Assembly: GCA_040387375.1 (NCBI GenBank)
Contig: JAZKDW010000029.1
Location: 1-64,000 of the forward strand
Origin: JAZKDW01 sp040387375
GTDB lineage: Bacteria; Pseudomonadota; Gammaproteobacteria; Burkholderiales; Burkholderiaceae_D
Direction of reading: 5' to 3'
Length of the DNA stretch: 64,000 nt
Shown here: positions 48,381 through 56,742 of the stretch, piece after piece
How positions within the stretch are numbered: the first letter of the stretch is position 1
Layout of the letters: each line of letters starts with the position of its first letter
The notes under the pieces: model-generated
What the model saw: the letters and a program-made list of their open reading frames with translations, nothing else
Told to the model about the DNA's origin: nothing
Database searches by the model: none
Translations under genes and position numbers: made by a program

Positions 48381-48830
48381 TCAGTCGGATCCGGTGATCT
48401 CGGCCCAGCAGTTCGGCGTTTCATGCAGCACCAGTTTATGCAGGCGCAATCCAGTGCCATAACGGTCCTGATAAGCCGCCTTAAGGATATTGAAGGCAGT
48501 ACGCGCGAGATTTTCCACGGTCGGAATACGATCGATCACGACTGTTTTATGGCCGGGTATCGTCTCCAGAAATTCGCGCACCGTGGCATCTTTTTCATAC
48601 ACCAGAAACGCGTGGTCCCAGACATCGACCAGATGCAATTTAGCCAGGGCCTTGATGTCGGAAAAATCCATGATCATGCCGTTGTCGGAGCTGCCCTCTT
48701 CTTCGATGACCGCGCCCACCAGCGTGATTTCAAGCGTGTAACGATGGCCGTGCAAGTTGCGGCACTGGCTTTTATGATCGGGAATCCGGTGACCGGCATC
48801 AAATTCAAGCTTGCGTGTAATGGTTAACAT
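48381..48830 (-). CDS. queD: 6-carboxy-5,6,7,8-tetrahydropterin synthase
   Basis: A 149-residue PTPS-fold enzyme acting in queuosine/preQ0 synthesis on dihydroneopterin triphosphate. The zinc histidines are in FDAGHRIPDH and NLHGHRYTLEI; Cys in SQCRNLHGH is the QueD-type catalytic Cys. The Asp/His pair is in VDVWDHAFLV. The ATG at 48830 gives the usual short N-terminus MLTITRKLEFDAGH; the open frame upstream overlaps queE. It lies 7 bp after queE and 8 bp before tadA. Confidence 0.93.
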   Translation of the reverse strand: MLTITRKLEFDAGHRIPDHKSQCRNLHGHRYTLEITLVGAVIEEEGSSDNGMIMDFSDIKALAKLHLVDVWDHAFLVYEKDATVREFLETIPGHKTVVIDRIPTVENLARTAFNILKAAYQDRYGTGLRLHKLVLHETPNCWAEITGSD

Positions 48831-48837
48831 GGGTGAA

Positions 48838-49473
48838 TCAAGGTATCTGTAGAAGTTTATGTGTCTGCAAGCTGAGCTTCCACTTTGGATTGCGCTTGCA
48901 CACATCGATCGCAAGACGCACGTTTTTTTCCAGCGCCGGGCCATCCATGGCCTGCACGAAAAAGTGATCGAATTCCAGCGCCGCATAATCGTCAAGCGAC
49001 TGCCCTATCTGCGGAATCACCACTTTCAGTTCACTGCCTTTGCGGACGCGCAGTTCCGAGCCGAACTTGGGACTGACACAAATCCAGTCGACACCCGCCG
49101 GCACCGGCAAGGTGCCATTGGTTTCAATGGCGATTTCAAAGCCGCATTCGTGCATGCTGTCGATGAGTGCCGCATCAAGCTGCAGCAGTGGCTCGCCGCC
49201 GGTAAACACCACATATTTGCTGGCCGTATAACTGGCTGGCCACAAGCTGTTGATGGTCTCGGCAAGGCTGCCGCTGCTGGTAAATTTGCCACCGAGTTCA
49301 CCGTCGGTGCCGACAAAATCGGTATCGCAGAATGTACATACGGCGGTGGCACGATCGCTCTCGCGGCCCGACCAGAGATTACATCCGGAAAAGCGGCAGA
49401 AGACGGCCGGACGCCCCGCCTGGGCGCCCTCGCCCTGGAGTGTGTAAAAAATCTCTTTTACGCTGTAAGTCAA
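48838..49473 (-). CDS. queE: 7-carboxy-7-deazaguanine synthase
   Basis: A 211-residue radical SAM enzyme that converts 6-carboxytetrahydropterin to 7-carboxy-7-deazaguanine. The cluster loop is the long-spaced form GCNLWSGRE...CTFCDTDF (Cys-x14-Cys-x2-Cys), typical of this QueE type. The substrate block TLQGEGAQAGRPAVFCRF and SAM block FTGGEPLLQLD are present. The start is TTG (MTYSVKEIFYTL) with GGGA about 10 bases upstream. It leads a queE-queD-tadA-ldcA row. Confidence 0.93.
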   Translation of the reverse strand: MTYSVKEIFYTLQGEGAQAGRPAVFCRFSGCNLWSGRESDRATAVCTFCDTDFVGTDGELGGKFTSSGSLAETINSLWPASYTASKYVVFTGGEPLLQLDAALIDSMHECGFEIAIETNGTLPVPAGVDWICVSPKFGSELRVRKGSELKVVIPQIGQSLDDYAALEFDHFFVQAMDGPALEKNVRLAIDVCKRNPKWKLSLQTHKLLQIP

Positions 49474-49887
49474 AAGAAGGTTTCCCGATTAAAGATGAAT
49501 GCCATGGCAGCAAGCGCCATGGACTATGCATTTCTGCAGATGCAAACTGATTGCCCGCTGTTGACATAAACAGCGTAAAGACCGCCATTTTCGCACTTCT
49601 GAGGTCGATCGCCCAGCGTCGCCTGTCCGGGCGGTAAGTGGGAAATCCAATATTTGCATTTCAAACAAGACTTCCGGCTAAATTTTCCCAAGACAAAAGC
49701 CCCCGGAGTCATCAAGGGACTTTGTTATTCCCCTGCCTGTGCGGCATATCAATCAGCAGGAAAACGTTCCAAGTCGATCATCAATCAGGTTCCCGAACCC
49801 GCATTGCCATAGGGCTTTATGACGACTGGGATACGGCCGTTTTGGGGCTCGTATTGGTAGCAGGGGAAACAACAAATTCTTCTTTTG
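49474..49887. other. Intergenic region between queE and the fic gene
   Basis: These 414 bp separate two minus-strand genes. No preQ1 riboswitch core was recognised upstream of queE. Apart from one small cysteine-rich open frame (listed separately) nothing coding was convincing. Base composition is more AT-rich than in the que genes, as in the adjacent fic gene. Confidence 0.5.
49524..49712 (-). CDS. Possible small cysteine-rich protein
   Basis: An open frame of 62 codons from the ATG at 49712 with five cysteines arranged C-x2-C (SCLKCKYW), one in QKCENGG, and C-x-C near the end (SVCICRNA), which could bind a metal. It lies 50 bp upstream of queE on the same strand. No ribosome site is obvious, and I recognise no family, so it may be a chance frame. 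Confidence 0.3.
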   Translation of the reverse strand: MTPGAFVLGKFSRKSCLKCKYWISHLPPGQATLGDRPQKCENGGLYAVYVNSGQSVCICRNA

Positions 49888-51288
49888 TCATGTTGCTCCC
49901 GATCGTTTGAAATTCCAACTCTGGTAATCAGAAAATCGAAGCTGGTATCGTGCAACATTCCCCTCATACAAGTTATCCAGATCCGATTGAACTGCTTCAA
50001 CAAAAGCGCTTAGATCTCCTTCGTTAATTTTTTGAAATACAAAATCGGAAATTTCTTCTTGGGTACCGCGGCAATCGCTGCGTATAATTTCTTGCACTGC
50101 TTGTATCAACATCGCTCGGTATTTCAAGCGAAATGCATCGGGTTCGCCGATAGATTGCCGTATAGCCAAATAGCGTTGACACGAACGTTCATAAGCCCAA
50201 ACAAACACGTCACGCAATAGTTCTGTGCGTTTCAATTCGTAGATACCAAGGGCGCCCTCGATGTAAGCCCTTTCCGGCACATCGACAAAAGACAGCGGAC
50301 ACAGATTCTGCCGGATAAGCGGAACATTCGCGGCCAGGCGTGATACTCGCTTATTGACATCTTCGAAAGGTTGCAGGTAAGGGAGGTGCACCATTCCGAA
50401 AAAGGCCTGTTCGAATGGATCGATGATCGCAGAGGCTTTGCTGAGTACAAGTTGAAAGCACTCAGCTATTTGCTGCGGAATGGAAAGAGGCAGAAAAACG
50501 GTACCGCTGATCTCTACTTCACGTACTCGCAGCCGCCCACTTGCCATGGGATCGGCCATAAGGTTATCAGAAAGAATGGCGTGTAAATTCAGAACGGTAT
50601 AGCGGTTGAAGCCGACTTCGTCGGCGTTCGTTACTATCATTTCTATCGCCGCTTTATGATTCAAGATCATTTGGGTTTCTTGCGCATTCTTGCCCTCGGC
50701 AACTTGCCCGCGCTCGATCAGAAGTTTGGTATCGAGTCGGTTGTAGGTGTTGCCTTCAAGACGCGAGGAAGACCATGACAGGTCGATGAGAAGACGGCCT
50801 AATATGTCGCGTGCATATGTTCCAGCTGGTCTGACGTCCATCGAAGTACGCCCCAACTCGTGAAGCCGATTCCGCTGAAGGTCGGAAAGATAGTGGTCCT
50901 GATTAGGGCGGTAACGTTCCAGAAAGCTGCGGTCATAACCGACTGGCTTACGCTCCATAAGTGGCTTGCGTATGCCCTCTCTGACTTGAAGCCCCATCGC
51001 AGATAAAGGGACATAAGCGTCGCCATGTCCACTTTCCACAAGGGTCGGAAGAATGGTGAAGGCCTCGCGCGACGCACGTTTGTAAATGATAGAGCGGCTT
51101 CCACCTTCTGAAACGATGCGCTTCGCAGCAAGCAGACCGTCCAGCCGTCTCTGCAGTGTTCGGCGAGGCATGGGATGGCCCCGAGCTATCAGACCTGCCT
51201 CCAGCGCACTCACACCGACGCCACTTGAGCTCTCGCTTATGGTTTGTTCAATCAGGTCCAGCTGTTCCGAAATGGCTTCTTTTTGCAT
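49888..51288 (-). CDS. Fic-family protein with variant active-site motif
   Basis: A 466-residue protein with an N-terminal winged-helix-like segment (residues 25-72) and a central Fic fold (about 170-330). The inhibitory motif is present as SSSRLEGN (Ser174...Glu178-Gly179). The Fic core motif HPFxDGNxR appears as QPFEDVNKR (306-314), so the catalytic His is Gln and the first Gly is Val, though a His sits five residues upstream (HLPYLQPF). Classical AMP transfer therefore looks impaired or altered. Base composition is visibly more AT-rich than guaA or queE. A perfect palindrome precedes the start, suggesting autoregulation. Confidence 0.85.
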   Translation of the reverse strand: MQKEAISEQLDLIEQTISESSSGVGVSALEAGLIARGHPMPRRTLQRRLDGLLAAKRIVSEGGSRSIIYKRASREAFTILPTLVESGHGDAYVPLSAMGLQVREGIRKPLMERKPVGYDRSFLERYRPNQDHYLSDLQRNRLHELGRTSMDVRPAGTYARDILGRLLIDLSWSSSRLEGNTYNRLDTKLLIERGQVAEGKNAQETQMILNHKAAIEMIVTNADEVGFNRYTVLNLHAILSDNLMADPMASGRLRVREVEISGTVFLPLSIPQQIAECFQLVLSKASAIIDPFEQAFFGMVHLPYLQPFEDVNKRVSRLAANVPLIRQNLCPLSFVDVPERAYIEGALGIYELKRTELLRDVFVWAYERSCQRYLAIRQSIGEPDAFRLKYRAMLIQAVQEIIRSDCRGTQEEISDFVFQKINEGDLSAFVEAVQSDLDNLYEGNVARYQLRFSDYQSWNFKRSGAT

Positions 51289-51597
51289 GGTTACATGATG
51301 AAAGTGGCATGAATGCCATATTCACGCCACTATAACAAGAATGTGTGGCACAAGTAGATATTTTGCGCCACAATCGGCCGATTGTCGCGAATACCATTTT
51401 TACGGTCAAGACCGAAATGGTCATAACGGTAAAAAAACTGGGGCTGAATCCGAGGTCAAAATCTTACCGTCAGCTTTACCGGCAAGTTTTTATTTTTTTA
51501 CTTGCGGGGGCAATAGCCACCGGGACGTAAATTCCTATAAATCAAAAACTTACGCCACTTTTTCGATAATATTCGATAGCCGTCGAAGAACCTCTAG
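51289..51597. other. Intergenic region upstream of fic, downstream of guaA
   Basis: These 309 bp are AT-rich and hold no credible gene. They must include the fic promoter and operator. No classic terminator for guaA was found; the near-palindrome TCGATAATATTCGA lies about 20 bp after the guaA stop side. No copy of the guaA 3' end, which could mark island integration, was seen at the other edge of the fic region. Confidence 0.55.
51305..51318. promoter_or_regulatory. Palindromic candidate operator before fic
   Basis: TGGCATGAATGCCA is a perfect 6-bp inverted repeat with a 2-bp centre, 16 bp upstream of the fic ATG. Further GTGGC/GCCAC words follow within 40 bp. The N-terminal winged-helix segment of the Fic protein makes autoregulation plausible. 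Confidence 0.45.
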
Positions 51598-53217
51598 TCA
51601 CTCCCACTCAATCGTCGCCGGCGGCTTGCCCGAGATATCGAACACAACCCGATTGATGCCGCGCACCTCGTTGATGATCCGGTTGGATACCTTGCCCAGC
51701 AGTTCATGCGGCAGATGCGCCCAGTGCGCGGTCATGAAATCCTGGGTCTGCACCGCACGCAGGGCGACCACATATTCATAAGTCCGGCCATCGCCCATCA
51801 CACCGACCGATTTCACCGGCAGGAACACCGCAAAAGCCTGGCTGGTGGCCTCGTACCAGTTCTTGTGGAATGGCCCGTCGCCTTTGCCTTCCGCCAGTTC
51901 AAGCGGCAGCGGAATGGGCGTATTGCGCAATTCCTCGATAAAAATCGCATCGGCGCGGCGCAGCAAGTCGGCAAATTCCTTCTTCACCTCGCCCAGGATA
52001 CGCACGCCAAGGCCAGGGCCCGGAAACGGATGGCGATACACCATGTCATGCGGCAGTCCGAGGGCGACGCCCAGTTCGCGCACTTCATCCTTGAACAATT
52101 CGCGCAGCGGCTCGAGCAGCTTCAGGTTGAGCGTCTCCGGAAGGCCGCCGACATTATGGTGGCTCTTGATCGTATGTGTGCCCTTCTTGCCCTTGCCGGC
52201 GCTTTCGATCACGTCCGGATAGATCGTGCCCTGGGCCAGCCATTTTGCATTTTTCAGCTTGCCGGCTTCGACCTGGAACACTTCGACAAATTCGCGTCCG
52301 ATGATCTTGCGTTTGGCTTCCGGATCGGTGACACCGGCGAGATGGCCCATGAACTGGTCCGTCGCGTCGACACGGATGACCTTGACGCCCAGGTTCTTGG
52401 CGAACATGTCCATCACCATCTTGCCTTCATCGAGGCGCAACAGGCCATGATCGACGAATACGCAGGTCAGCTGGTCGCCGATCGCACGATGGATCAGCGC
52501 CGCGGCGACACTGCTGTCGACGCCGCCCGACAGACCAAGGATCACATCGTCCTTGCCGACCTGCTTGCGTATGGATTCGACCGCTTCGGCAATGTAATCG
52601 GGCATGTTCCAGTCCGACTTGCAGCCGCAGATCTCGTGCACGAAACGTCCCAGGATGGCTTTGCCCTGCAAGGTGTGCGTGACCTCGGGATGGAACTGCA
52701 GCGCGTACATCTTGCGCTCTTCGTCGGCCATGCCGGCGATCGGGCAGTTCTCGGTCGATGCCATCAGTTTGAAACCCGGCGGCATGTCGATGATCTTGTC
52801 GCCATGGCTCATCCAGACCTTGAGCATGCCATGGCCTTCCGGCGTGACAAAATCGCTGATGCCTTTCAGGAGCGCGGTATGCCCGCGCGCGCGCACCTCG
52901 GCATAACCGAATTCACGCACCTTGCCATTCTCGACCTTGCCGCCCAGTTGTTCGGCCATCGCCTGCATGCCGTAGCAGATACCCAGCACCGGCACGCCCA
53001 GCTCGAATACGGCTTGCGGCACGCGCGGTGTATCGCCCTCGGTCACCGAACTCGGGCCGCCCGACAGAATGACACCGGCCGCACCATAGTTGCGCACAAA
53101 ATCGTTGCTCACATCGTAGGGAAAGACCTCCGAAAAAACACCGGCATCGCGCACACGGCGCGCAATCAGTTGCGTGACCTGGGAACCGAAATCGAGAATA
53201 AGAATTTTAGAGTGCAT
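51598..53217 (-). CDS. guaA: GMP synthase (glutamine-hydrolysing)
   Basis: A 539-residue enzyme that aminates XMP to GMP. The class I glutamine amidotransferase domain (1-200) has the nucleophile in LGICYGMQAMAE and the His-x-Glu pair in LQFHPEVTHT. The ATP-pyrophosphatase domain follows with the P-loop GLSGGVDSSVAA. The C-terminal dimerisation domain ends with KPPATIEWE. It is 84 bp after guaB on the same strand, the usual guaBA arrangement. Confidence 0.97.
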   Translation of the reverse strand: MHSKILILDFGSQVTQLIARRVRDAGVFSEVFPYDVSNDFVRNYGAAGVILSGGPSSVTEGDTPRVPQAVFELGVPVLGICYGMQAMAEQLGGKVENGKVREFGYAEVRARGHTALLKGISDFVTPEGHGMLKVWMSHGDKIIDMPPGFKLMASTENCPIAGMADEERKMYALQFHPEVTHTLQGKAILGRFVHEICGCKSDWNMPDYIAEAVESIRKQVGKDDVILGLSGGVDSSVAAALIHRAIGDQLTCVFVDHGLLRLDEGKMVMDMFAKNLGVKVIRVDATDQFMGHLAGVTDPEAKRKIIGREFVEVFQVEAGKLKNAKWLAQGTIYPDVIESAGKGKKGTHTIKSHHNVGGLPETLNLKLLEPLRELFKDEVRELGVALGLPHDMVYRHPFPGPGLGVRILGEVKKEFADLLRRADAIFIEELRNTPIPLPLELAEGKGDGPFHKNWYEATSQAFAVFLPVKSVGVMGDGRTYEYVVALRAVQTQDFMTAHWAHLPHELLGKVSNRIINEVRGINRVVFDISGKPPATIEWE

Positions 53218-53301
53218 GAAAAGACTTCAGGTAAGGGCCATACGGATAATCAAAAAATCGGAAAAAATCAGGCCGAGCCCGCAACGCAATCAGCGCCGCG
53301 G

Positions 53302-54762
53302 TCAATCCGCACGATAATTCGGCGCTTCTTTTGTGATCTGCACATCATGGACATGCGACTCGCGCATGCCGGCTGATGAAATCTCCACAAATTCAGCCTT
53401 TTCGCGCAGTTCGTCGATGGTCTGGCAACCGCAATAACCCATCGAGGAGCGAACGCCGCCCACCAGCTGGTACAGGATCGCAATCACGCTGCCTTTGTAC
53501 GGTACCCGGCCCTCGATGCCTTCCGGGACAAACTTGTCGACGTTGTTGGCGGCATCCTGGAAATAGCGGTCGGCGGAACCATCGGCCATTGCGCCCAGGC
53601 TACCCATGCCGCGATAGGATTTATAGCTGCGTCCCTGGAACAGGATGACTTCGCCCGGCGCTTCTTCCGTGCCGGCGAACATGCTGCCCATCATGACACT
53701 GGAGGCGCCGGCCGCGAGCGCCTTGGATATATCGCCCGAGTAGCGGATGCCGCCGTCGGCGATGCACGGGATACCCATGCCTTTCAGCGCTTCGGCGACA
53801 TTCGAAATGGCGGTAATCTGCGGCACACCCACGCCGGCCACGATACGCGTGGTGCAGATCGAGCCCGGGCCGATGCCGACCTTGACGCCATCCGCGCCGG
53901 CCTCGGCCAGCGCCCTGGCGGCGGCAGCGGTAGCGATATTGCCGCCGATGACATCCACATGCGGATAATTGGCCTTGATCCACCTGACGCGGTCCAGCAC
54001 GCCTTTTGAATGGCCATGCGCGGTATCGACCACGATCACGTCAACACCGGCTTTCACCAGCAGATCTATGCGTTCGTCATTGTCGGCGCCAACACTGACA
54101 GCAGCGCCCACGCGCAGCTTGCCATGCTCATCCTTCGAGGCAAATGGATGTTCGGTGGATTTCTGGATATCCTTGACGGTAATGAGTCCGCGCAGTTCAA
54201 ACGAGTCGTTGACGACAATGACTCGTTCCAGGCGATGTTTGTTCATCAGGCGTTTGGCATCGGCAAGCTCGGCGCCGTCCTTGACAACGACAAGTTTTTC
54301 ACGCGGCGTCATCTTGGCTTTGACTTCCGCATCCAGCTCTTCTTCAAAACGCAAATCGCGGTTGGTGATGATGCCTACCACGACCTTGCCTTCGACTACC
54401 GGAAAACCGCTGATGCCGTGCTGCTGGGACAAGGCGATCACATCGCGGATTTTCATGGTTGGCGGGATCGTGATCGGGTCGCGCACGACGCCGGACTCAA
54501 ACCGTTTTACCTTGGTGACTTCACGCGCCTGCTCTTTTGCCGTCAGATTCTTGTGAATGATGCCAATTCCGCCTTCCTGTGCGATGGCGATTGCCAGCCG
54601 CGCTTCAGTCACGGTATCCATCGCGGCCGAAACCAGCGGAATACTCAATGAAATATTGCGCGTCAGGCGCGTTTTGAGAGAAGTATCCTTGGGAAGAATG
54701 TCGGAGTAGGCCGGGACGAGCAGCACATCATCGAATGTGAGTGCTTTTTGGAGAAGACGCAT
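53302..54762 (-). CDS. guaB: Inosine-5'-monophosphate dehydrogenase
   Basis: A 486-residue enzyme that oxidises IMP to XMP with NAD+, the step before GuaA. The TIM barrel starts LTFDDVLLVPAYSD. A pair of CBS domains is inserted at about 95-205. The catalytic Cys is in GPGSICTTRIVAGVG, and the mobile flap region holds YRGMGSLGAM. The start ATG is followed by RLLQKALTFDD, typical of beta-proteobacterial GuaB. Confidence 0.97.
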   Translation of the reverse strand: MRLLQKALTFDDVLLVPAYSDILPKDTSLKTRLTRNISLSIPLVSAAMDTVTEARLAIAIAQEGGIGIIHKNLTAKEQAREVTKVKRFESGVVRDPITIPPTMKIRDVIALSQQHGISGFPVVEGKVVVGIITNRDLRFEEELDAEVKAKMTPREKLVVVKDGAELADAKRLMNKHRLERVIVVNDSFELRGLITVKDIQKSTEHPFASKDEHGKLRVGAAVSVGADNDERIDLLVKAGVDVIVVDTAHGHSKGVLDRVRWIKANYPHVDVIGGNIATAAAARALAEAGADGVKVGIGPGSICTTRIVAGVGVPQITAISNVAEALKGMGIPCIADGGIRYSGDISKALAAGASSVMMGSMFAGTEEAPGEVILFQGRSYKSYRGMGSLGAMADGSADRYFQDAANNVDKFVPEGIEGRVPYKGSVIAILYQLVGGVRSSMGYCGCQTIDELREKAEFVEISSAGMRESHVHDVQITKEAPNYRAD

Positions 54763-54916
54763 AGTAATTCCTATTGGCGCAAAACCGAATTATACAGAAA
54801 TCTTCCAAATCCGTCGTTTTTACACAGAGGGCGAACGTGCAAAAAACCGCATTTCCATTGACATCGTAATTAAAGCGTGAGGAAATCTAGCTCTTACCAG
54901 AACGTACGGAATTGCA

Positions 54917-55459
54917 ATGAATTCAAATTGGCTGAAAGGCGTCAGCATTATCGCGTTTGCGCTGGCGTCGTTGAGCCAGACAACGATAGCACTCGCGCAA
55001 TATGTGTGGGTCAATGAGAACGGCGTCAAACAGTATTCCGACATGCCGCCGCCTTCTTCCGTACCAAAAAGCCGGATCCTGAAAGCGCCTGGGGCGGCCG
55101 CCCGTACGCCGTCCGCTCCGGAGGCCGCGCCTGGCGAAGCGAGGGATGAAAAAGGTGAAAATTCAGGGACAGCAGCGGCGAAGAAGGACAAGGCGCCGAT
55201 GACCGTCGCCGAAAAAAATGCCGATTTCCAGAAAAGGAAAATCGAGCAGGCTGAAAAAGACAAGAAGGCGGCGGAAAAGGAGCGCATGGCCGCTGACAAG
55301 GCAAAAAATTGTGAACGCGCTCAAAACTACAACAGGATCCTGCAATCCGGCACCCGGATCAGTACTTCTGACAAAAACGGCGAACGCCAGTATTTGAACG
55401 ATGAACAGCGTGCGCGGGAAGCGAAGGAAACCAGGGAAATCCTTGACGATTGCAAGTAA
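54917..55459 (+). CDS. DUF4124-domain exported protein
   Basis: A 180-residue protein with a signal peptide (cleavage after about IALA, residue 27) and an N-terminal DUF4124-like motif: YVWVNENGVKQYSDMPPP. A low-complexity alanine/proline linker follows, then a long highly charged helix rich in Lys/Glu (about 95-140), probably a coiled coil. The function is unknown; such proteins are common in beta-proteobacteria. A TTGACA -35-like box lies about 55 bp upstream. The gene ends in a terminator shared with convergent rnfH. Confidence 0.85.
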   Translation: MNSNWLKGVSIIAFALASLSQTTIALAQYVWVNENGVKQYSDMPPPSSVPKSRILKAPGAAARTPSAPEAAPGEARDEKGENSGTAAAKKDKAPMTVAEKNADFQKRKIEQAEKDKKAAEKERMAADKAKNCERAQNYNRILQSGTRISTSDKNGERQYLNDEQRAREAKETREILDDCK

Positions 55460-55469
55460 GGCCTGGACG

Positions 55470-55496
55470 CCTGACGGGCTGTCCTGTCAGGTTTTT
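55470..55496 (+). terminator. Intrinsic terminator of the DUF4124 gene
   Basis: CCTGAC (55470-55475) pairs with GTCAGG (55486-55491), and five T follow at once on the plus strand. It overlaps the last codons of rnfH, which is transcribed toward it. Confidence 0.7.
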
Positions 55497-55789
55497 GCGG
55501 TGTCCAGCCGGACGCGCCTGCGACGGGCGTCTTTTGGATCTGCCACCAGCGGCCGATAGATTTCAATACGATCGCCTTCGCGCAGCGGCGTCTCCAGCGT
55601 TTTCAGCTTGCCGTAAATGCCGACACGGCATACGCTCAAGTCAATTTCAGGAAACGCGTCCAGCATCCCGCTCTGGCGCACAGCCTGATGCAGGGTCGTG
55701 CCTTCGGCGACTATCAGCTCACGCAAATCTTGCGATTCCGGCGTCGCATAAACAAGCTGCACCCGCAGCTGGGTCAGCCGATCAGCCAT
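55487..55789 (-). CDS. rnfH: RnfH-family ubiquitin-like protein
   Basis: A 100-residue beta-grasp protein (RnfH/UPF0125) with VQLVYATPESQDLREL, VGIYGKLKTLETPLREGDRIEIYRPL and a basic tail DPKDARRRRV. Its role is unclear although it is often next to ratA. The ATG used overlaps the ratA stop by 8 bp; a longer frame overlapping ratA further is not used. Confidence 0.9.
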   Translation of the reverse strand: MADRLTQLRVQLVYATPESQDLRELIVAEGTTLHQAVRQSGMLDAFPEIDLSVCRVGIYGKLKTLETPLREGDRIEIYRPLVADPKDARRRRVRLDTAKT

Positions 55790-56213
55790 ATACCGCTTCC
55801 GCCCTCTTGGAGAAGGAATCAACAAAGCTATTGGCAATCATGTTGAATACCGGGCCGATGATCGCTTCCAGGATGCGGCTCGAAAATTCATAATGCAGGT
55901 CAAATTCAATCTTGCATGCATCCGCGCGCAAGGGCTTGAAGGTCCAGGTGCCATCCAGATGCTTGAAAGGTCCTTCGATCAGCTTCATCTTCATCAAACC
56001 CGGGGGCACGTTGGTATTTTCAGTCGTGAAGCTCTGCTTGACGCCGTGGTAATTTATCGAAATCGTCGCAACTAATTTGTGCTCGTCCCGCTCTCGCACC
56101 ACCACACCGCCGCACCACGGCAGAAATTTGGGGTAATCTTCCACCCGATCTACCAGTGCGAACATTTGTTCCGCGCTGTACCCTAACAAGACTGACTTAT
56201 GCACGACTGCCAT
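55782..56213 (-). CDS. ratA: Ribosome association toxin RatA (START domain)
   Basis: A 143-residue SRPBCC/START-like protein (COQ10 type) of the RatA/YfjG family. It has SVLLGYSAEQMFALVDRVEDYPKFLPWC at the N-terminus and the closing helix FVDSFSKRAEAVYG. In E. coli RatA binds 50S subunits and blocks 70S formation; a coenzyme Q-binding role is known for relatives. I use the ATG of MAVVHKSVL. It is divergent from smpB, the common arrangement. Confidence 0.93.
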   Translation of the reverse strand: MAVVHKSVLLGYSAEQMFALVDRVEDYPKFLPWCGGVVVRERDEHKLVATISINYHGVKQSFTTENTNVPPGLMKMKLIEGPFKHLDGTWTFKPLRADACKIEFDLHYEFSSRILEAIIGPVFNMIANSFVDSFSKRAEAVYG

Positions 56214-56274
56214 CGAATGTGAACCGTTTGATAAAATGCAAAGTTGAAATTTTAACCGACTGGTTTGCACTCCA

Positions 56275-56724
56275 ATGAGCATTGTTGACAATAAAAAAGC
56301 TTTTCACGATTATTTTATCGAAGAGCGTTATGAAGCGGGTATGGTATTGGAAGGCTGGGAAGTCAAATCAATCCGCGCCGGCCGCGTCCAGCTCAAGGAA
56401 GCGTATGTGATCGTGCGCGGCAGCGAAATTTTCCTGTTCGGCGCCCATATCAGCCCGCTCTCCGCAGCGTCTACCCATGTATCCCCGAATACGGTTCGCA
56501 CCCGCAAGCTATTGCTGAACGCTGAAGAAATCAAGCGCCTGATTGGAAAAGTCGAGCGCTCCGGGTACACGCTCGTGCCTCTCAATCTCCATTACCTCAG
56601 GGGCCGGGTCAAGTGTGAAATCGGGCTGGCGAAAGGCAAAAAGCAGCATGACAAGCGCGAAACAGAGAAAGAACGCGACTCCAAGCGGGAAGCACAGACG
56701 GCGATGAAACAGCACTGGCGCTGA
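56275..56724 (+). CDS. smpB: SsrA-binding protein
   Basis: A 149-residue tmRNA-binding protein for rescue of stalled ribosomes. Blocks are NKKAFHDYFIEERYEAGMVL, GWEVKSIRAGRVQLKEAYV, and the basic tail HDKRETEKERDSKREAQ. The tmRNA gene itself was not seen in the window. It is 61 bp from ratA and converges on qmcA with 18 bp between stops; a hairpin CTGGCGC/GCGCCAG overlaps its stop. Confidence 0.96.
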   Translation: MSIVDNKKAFHDYFIEERYEAGMVLEGWEVKSIRAGRVQLKEAYVIVRGSEIFLFGAHISPLSAASTHVSPNTVRTRKLLLNAEEIKRLIGKVERSGYTLVPLNLHYLRGRVKCEIGLAKGKKQHDKRETEKERDSKREAQTAMKQHWR

Positions 56725-56742
56725 GGAGCGCCAGGGACAAGC

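Noticed and set aside
49474..49530. preQ1 riboswitch upstream of queE
   Set aside because: No recognisable preQ1-I or preQ1-II core (A-rich tail pairing into a short hairpin loop) was found.
51598..51640. Genomic-island attachment site in the guaA 3' end
   Set aside because: No second copy of the guaA terminal sequence was found beyond the fic gene, and no integrase is present.
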